Part shown: positions 14,063 through 15,214 of the stretch, piece by piece
Numbering within the stretch: position 1 is the stretch's first letter
Layout: every line of letters starts with the position of its first letter
Assembly (NCBI GenBank): GCA_030610325.1
Contig: JAUWRZ010000011.1
Coordinates: 1-15,214 of the forward strand
Direction: 5' to 3'
Source: Sulfurimonadaceae bacterium
Lineage (GTDB): Bacteria; Campylobacterota; Campylobacteria; Campylobacterales; Sulfurimonadaceae
Length of the DNA stretch: 15,214 bases
Program-made: the position numbers and the translations under genes
Notes under the pieces: model-generated
Told to the model about the DNA's origin: nothing
Databases searched by the model: none
Seen by the model: only the letters and a program-made list of their open reading frames with translations

Positions 14063-14640
14063 TTGTGTCCTTTGATGAGGAGGTAGTGACGTTTATCGGT
14101 CTGGATGATCTCATAGTCGAGAGAGGCATCGATCTCCTCAAATACCTTCTCCCCTTTGTAAAAAAGAAGGAGGGTCTCTTCGCTCATGAATGGACGGCTC
14201 AACTTCAACAGCAGTTGCGTGTCTGTGACTGCTCTTGATGTGACCATATCGACAGTAAAGGGTTCGAGCTCCTCGACGCGGCAGTCTTGGACATCGACGT
14301 TCTTCAGACCCAGGTCGGCCTTGATGAACTGTAAGAAACTGGCACGCTTCTTCAGTGGTTCGACGAGTGTGATCTGGGTGTCAGGCAGTGCCATTGCAAG
14401 TATGAGACCTGGAAAACCGGCGCCGGTACCAATATCTAGAGCACTTTTTAGTTGGGGTAGGAAGCTTACCGGATAGAGGGCGTCATAGATAAAGTGATCT
14501 AGCTCTGCTTCGTTCTTGACACCAGTCAGGTTATGGACCTTGTTCCACTTAAAGAGGTGTGCTTTAAACCGGGAGATGTGATCAGCGAAGGTGTCGGGTA
14601 AAACGATCTTATCGTTCAGGGCTCTGGCTAGTAGATCCAT
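14059..14640 (-). CDS. rsmG: RsmG, 16S rRNA (guanine527-N7) methyltransferase
   Basis: This 193-residue Rossmann methyltransferase (formerly GidB) methylates G527 of 16S rRNA with S-adenosylmethionine. The N-terminal '[31 protein letters not shown]' region (spanning about 29-60) and the SAM-binding '[16 protein letters not shown]' (about 67-82) are diagnostic. Later '[14 protein letters not shown]' carries the acidic SAM ligand, and 'VTSRAV' is also a family motif. Length is near the low end of the normal 200-210. It heads a three-gene operon. The ribosome binding site is weak (GGAG about 12 bases upstream), and a TATAAT on the minus strand at 14743-14738 is a possible promoter. Confidence 0.95.
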   Translation of the reverse strand: MDLLARALNDKIVLPDTFADHISRFKAHLFKWNKVHNLTGVKNEAELDHFIYDALYPVSFLPQLKSALDIGTGAGFPGLILAMALPDTQITLVEPLKKRASFLQFIKADLGLKNVDVQDCRVEELEPFTVDMVTSRAVTDTQLLLKLSRPFMSEETLLLFYKGEKVFEEIDASLDYEIIQTDKRHYLLIKGHK

Positions 14641-14737
14641 TAATAGAGGTGCTCCGTAGTCTTGAGTTTTGATCGTATCTGTCTGGTATTAGTAAAGCAT
14701 TAGCTCTAGATGATGTGTCTTCCCATTATTGCCACGG

Positions 14738-14743
14738 ATTATA
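14738..14743 (-). promoter_or_regulatory. Possible -10 of the rsmG operon
   Basis: The minus strand reads TATAAT at 14743-14738, predicting a transcript start near 14731 and a leader of about 90 bases to rsmG. There is no clear -35. An inverted repeat, AGCTCTA (starting near 14703) and TAGAGCT (near 14756), brackets the site; its meaning is unknown. Confidence 0.35.
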
Positions 14744-14793
14744 GCTGATTTTTATTTAGAGCTTGAAGCACAGATCACAGCTGTATACTTTCT

Positions 14794-15066
14794 TTGTATA
14801 ATGCCGCCATACGATCTAAAACTCTTTGGTCATTTGCACTGTTAATAGCTATGGCGTTCTCGATGACCCATGAGTTTATCTATAGCACCCATGACCACCA
14901 CTCCAGTGTACATGAGTATGTGCATGAGATCACTACGATGACAGATCATGGTGATAGCTGTGATCTTCACTTTATGCTTCATCTGACTTACCCTTTGCCG
15001 GAAAGAGCAGATGGTATCACATGGGTACATGGCTCACGGTCACTTATAGCTATGATGAACCCCTAG
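14794..15066 (+). CDS. Small His-rich exported protein, start codon uncertain
   Basis: The frame is open from TTG 14794 to the TAG at 15064-15066 (90 residues). A signal-peptide-like segment ('RSKTLWSFALLIAMAFS') is followed by a His/Asp-rich stretch with 'STHDHHSSVHEYVHE' and 'DHGDSCDLHFMLHL', about ten His and one Cys within 50 residues. This suggests a periplasmic metal-binding protein; small proteins of this look occur near metal-efflux genes in related bacteria, but the next genes lie outside the window. The start is unclear: TTG 14794 has no ribosome binding site and lies upstream of a perfect TATAAT (14797-14802). The next in-frame ATGs (14851, 14863) would cut the signal peptide. A leaderless start at ATA 14809 is a possible but unusual reading. 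Confidence 0.5.
   Translation: MYNAAIRSKTLWSFALLIAMAFSMTHEFIYSTHDHHSSVHEYVHEITTMTDHGDSCDLHFMLHLTYPLPERADGITWVHGSRSLIAMMNP
14797..14802 (+). promoter_or_regulatory. TATAAT element near the start of the His-rich small gene
   Basis: TATAATGCCG at 14797 repeats the exact 10-mer found at the alr promoter (12385). In alr it is followed by T and the ATG. Here it is followed by CC and ATA (14809) in the open frame of the His-rich protein. If it is a true -10, transcription starts at about 14808-14810. Confidence 0.4.
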
Positions 15067-15103
15067 ATCAGAACCAGTTAATTTAGTTTTCTTATTCCAG
15101 ATG

Positions 15104-15214
15104 TTAGAGACTGTGAAAGAACTTTCTTAATAAATATTTAAAGAGATAGTCTTTTTCGGTCAATATCCCCTTACGATCAACTTCCTCATACCATGCAAGC
15201 GTTATAATATCACT
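15104..15214 (-). CDS. Possible C-terminal end of an unidentified gene (runs off the right edge)
   Basis: On the minus strand an open frame enters from the right edge and runs 36 codons to TAA at 15106-15104. The peptide begins 'SDIITLAWYEEVDRKGILTE' and ends in a basic, aromatic tail with 'KYLLRKFFHSL'. Composition looks protein-like, but no family is recognisable from this length. It would be convergent with the His-rich gene, 37 bases away. Confidence 0.35.
   Translation of the reverse strand, partial: SDIITLAWYEEVDRKGILTEKDYLFKYLLRKFFHSL

Noticed and set aside
15109..15165. Short stem-loops in the AT-rich right-hand region (such as AAAGA-N5-TCTTT) as a terminator.
   Set aside because: Five-bp A/T-rich stems expected by chance in such sequence and inside a possible reading frame.
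15203..15208. TATAAT on the plus strand at the right edge as a promoter for the next gene.
   Set aside because: No -35 and nothing visible downstream; the window ends six bases later, so it cannot be supported.
1..15214. Mobile elements, CRISPR arrays, tRNA/rRNA genes, toxin-antitoxin or defence systems.
   Set aside because: No transposase or recombinase motifs, regularly spaced repeats, tRNA cloverleaf or rRNA signatures were seen on either strand.

Overview
The window looks like a chromosomal segment of a free-living, N2O-respiring member of the Campylobacterota (epsilonproteobacteria; Sulfurimonas/Sulfurovum/Wolinella-like). The main evidence is a complete clade II ('atypical') nitrous oxide reductase cluster. 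Its NosZ has a Sec signal peptide and a C-terminal cytochrome c domain. NosB and the NosG/NosC1/NosC2/NosH electron-transfer module are present, and there is no NosR or NosX. The genus is inferred from gene content only; no marker gene settles it.

Positions 1-9591 (minus strand, read right to left) hold the nos locus: nosZ, nosB, nosD, nosG, nosC1, nosC2, nosH, nosF, nosL, nosY, and the first 40 codons of a second NosL-like protein cut by the window edge. From nosB on, the genes are separated by at most about 30 bases or overlap by a few. The only real gap is 173 bp between nosZ and nosB. It contains a 10-bp perfect hairpin 9 nt after the nosZ stop, then a perfect Fnr/Crp-type box (TTGAT-N4-ATCAA), then a -10 hexamer. 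A second perfect box with a -10 at exactly the same offset lies upstream of nosZ. The locus therefore appears to be two co-regulated transcription units, nosZ and nosBDGC1C2HFLY(L2), separated by a leaky terminator. In the working model, quinol-derived electrons pass through NosH/NosG and the cytochromes NosC1/NosC2 to the haem domain of NosZ. NosD, NosF, NosY and NosL serve copper-centre maturation, and NosB is the clade II-specific membrane factor.

Positions 9592-9951 are the regulatory region between nosZ and a divergent, probably unannotated 45-codon membrane microprotein (TTG start, strong ribosome binding site). The microprotein overlaps tail-to-tail with an EAL/HDOD signalling protein whose EAL residues are degenerate.

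Positions 11340-15214 are housekeeping or accessory. They hold agmatine deiminase (minus), divergent from alanine racemase (plus, possibly a leaderless mRNA), and then a minus-strand operon of rsmG, a PP0621-family zinc-ribbon protein and a conserved protein of unknown function. A plus-strand His-rich exported small protein with no convincing canonical start follows, then a possible C-terminal gene fragment at the right edge. No tRNA, rRNA, CRISPR array, insertion sequence or prophage signal was seen.
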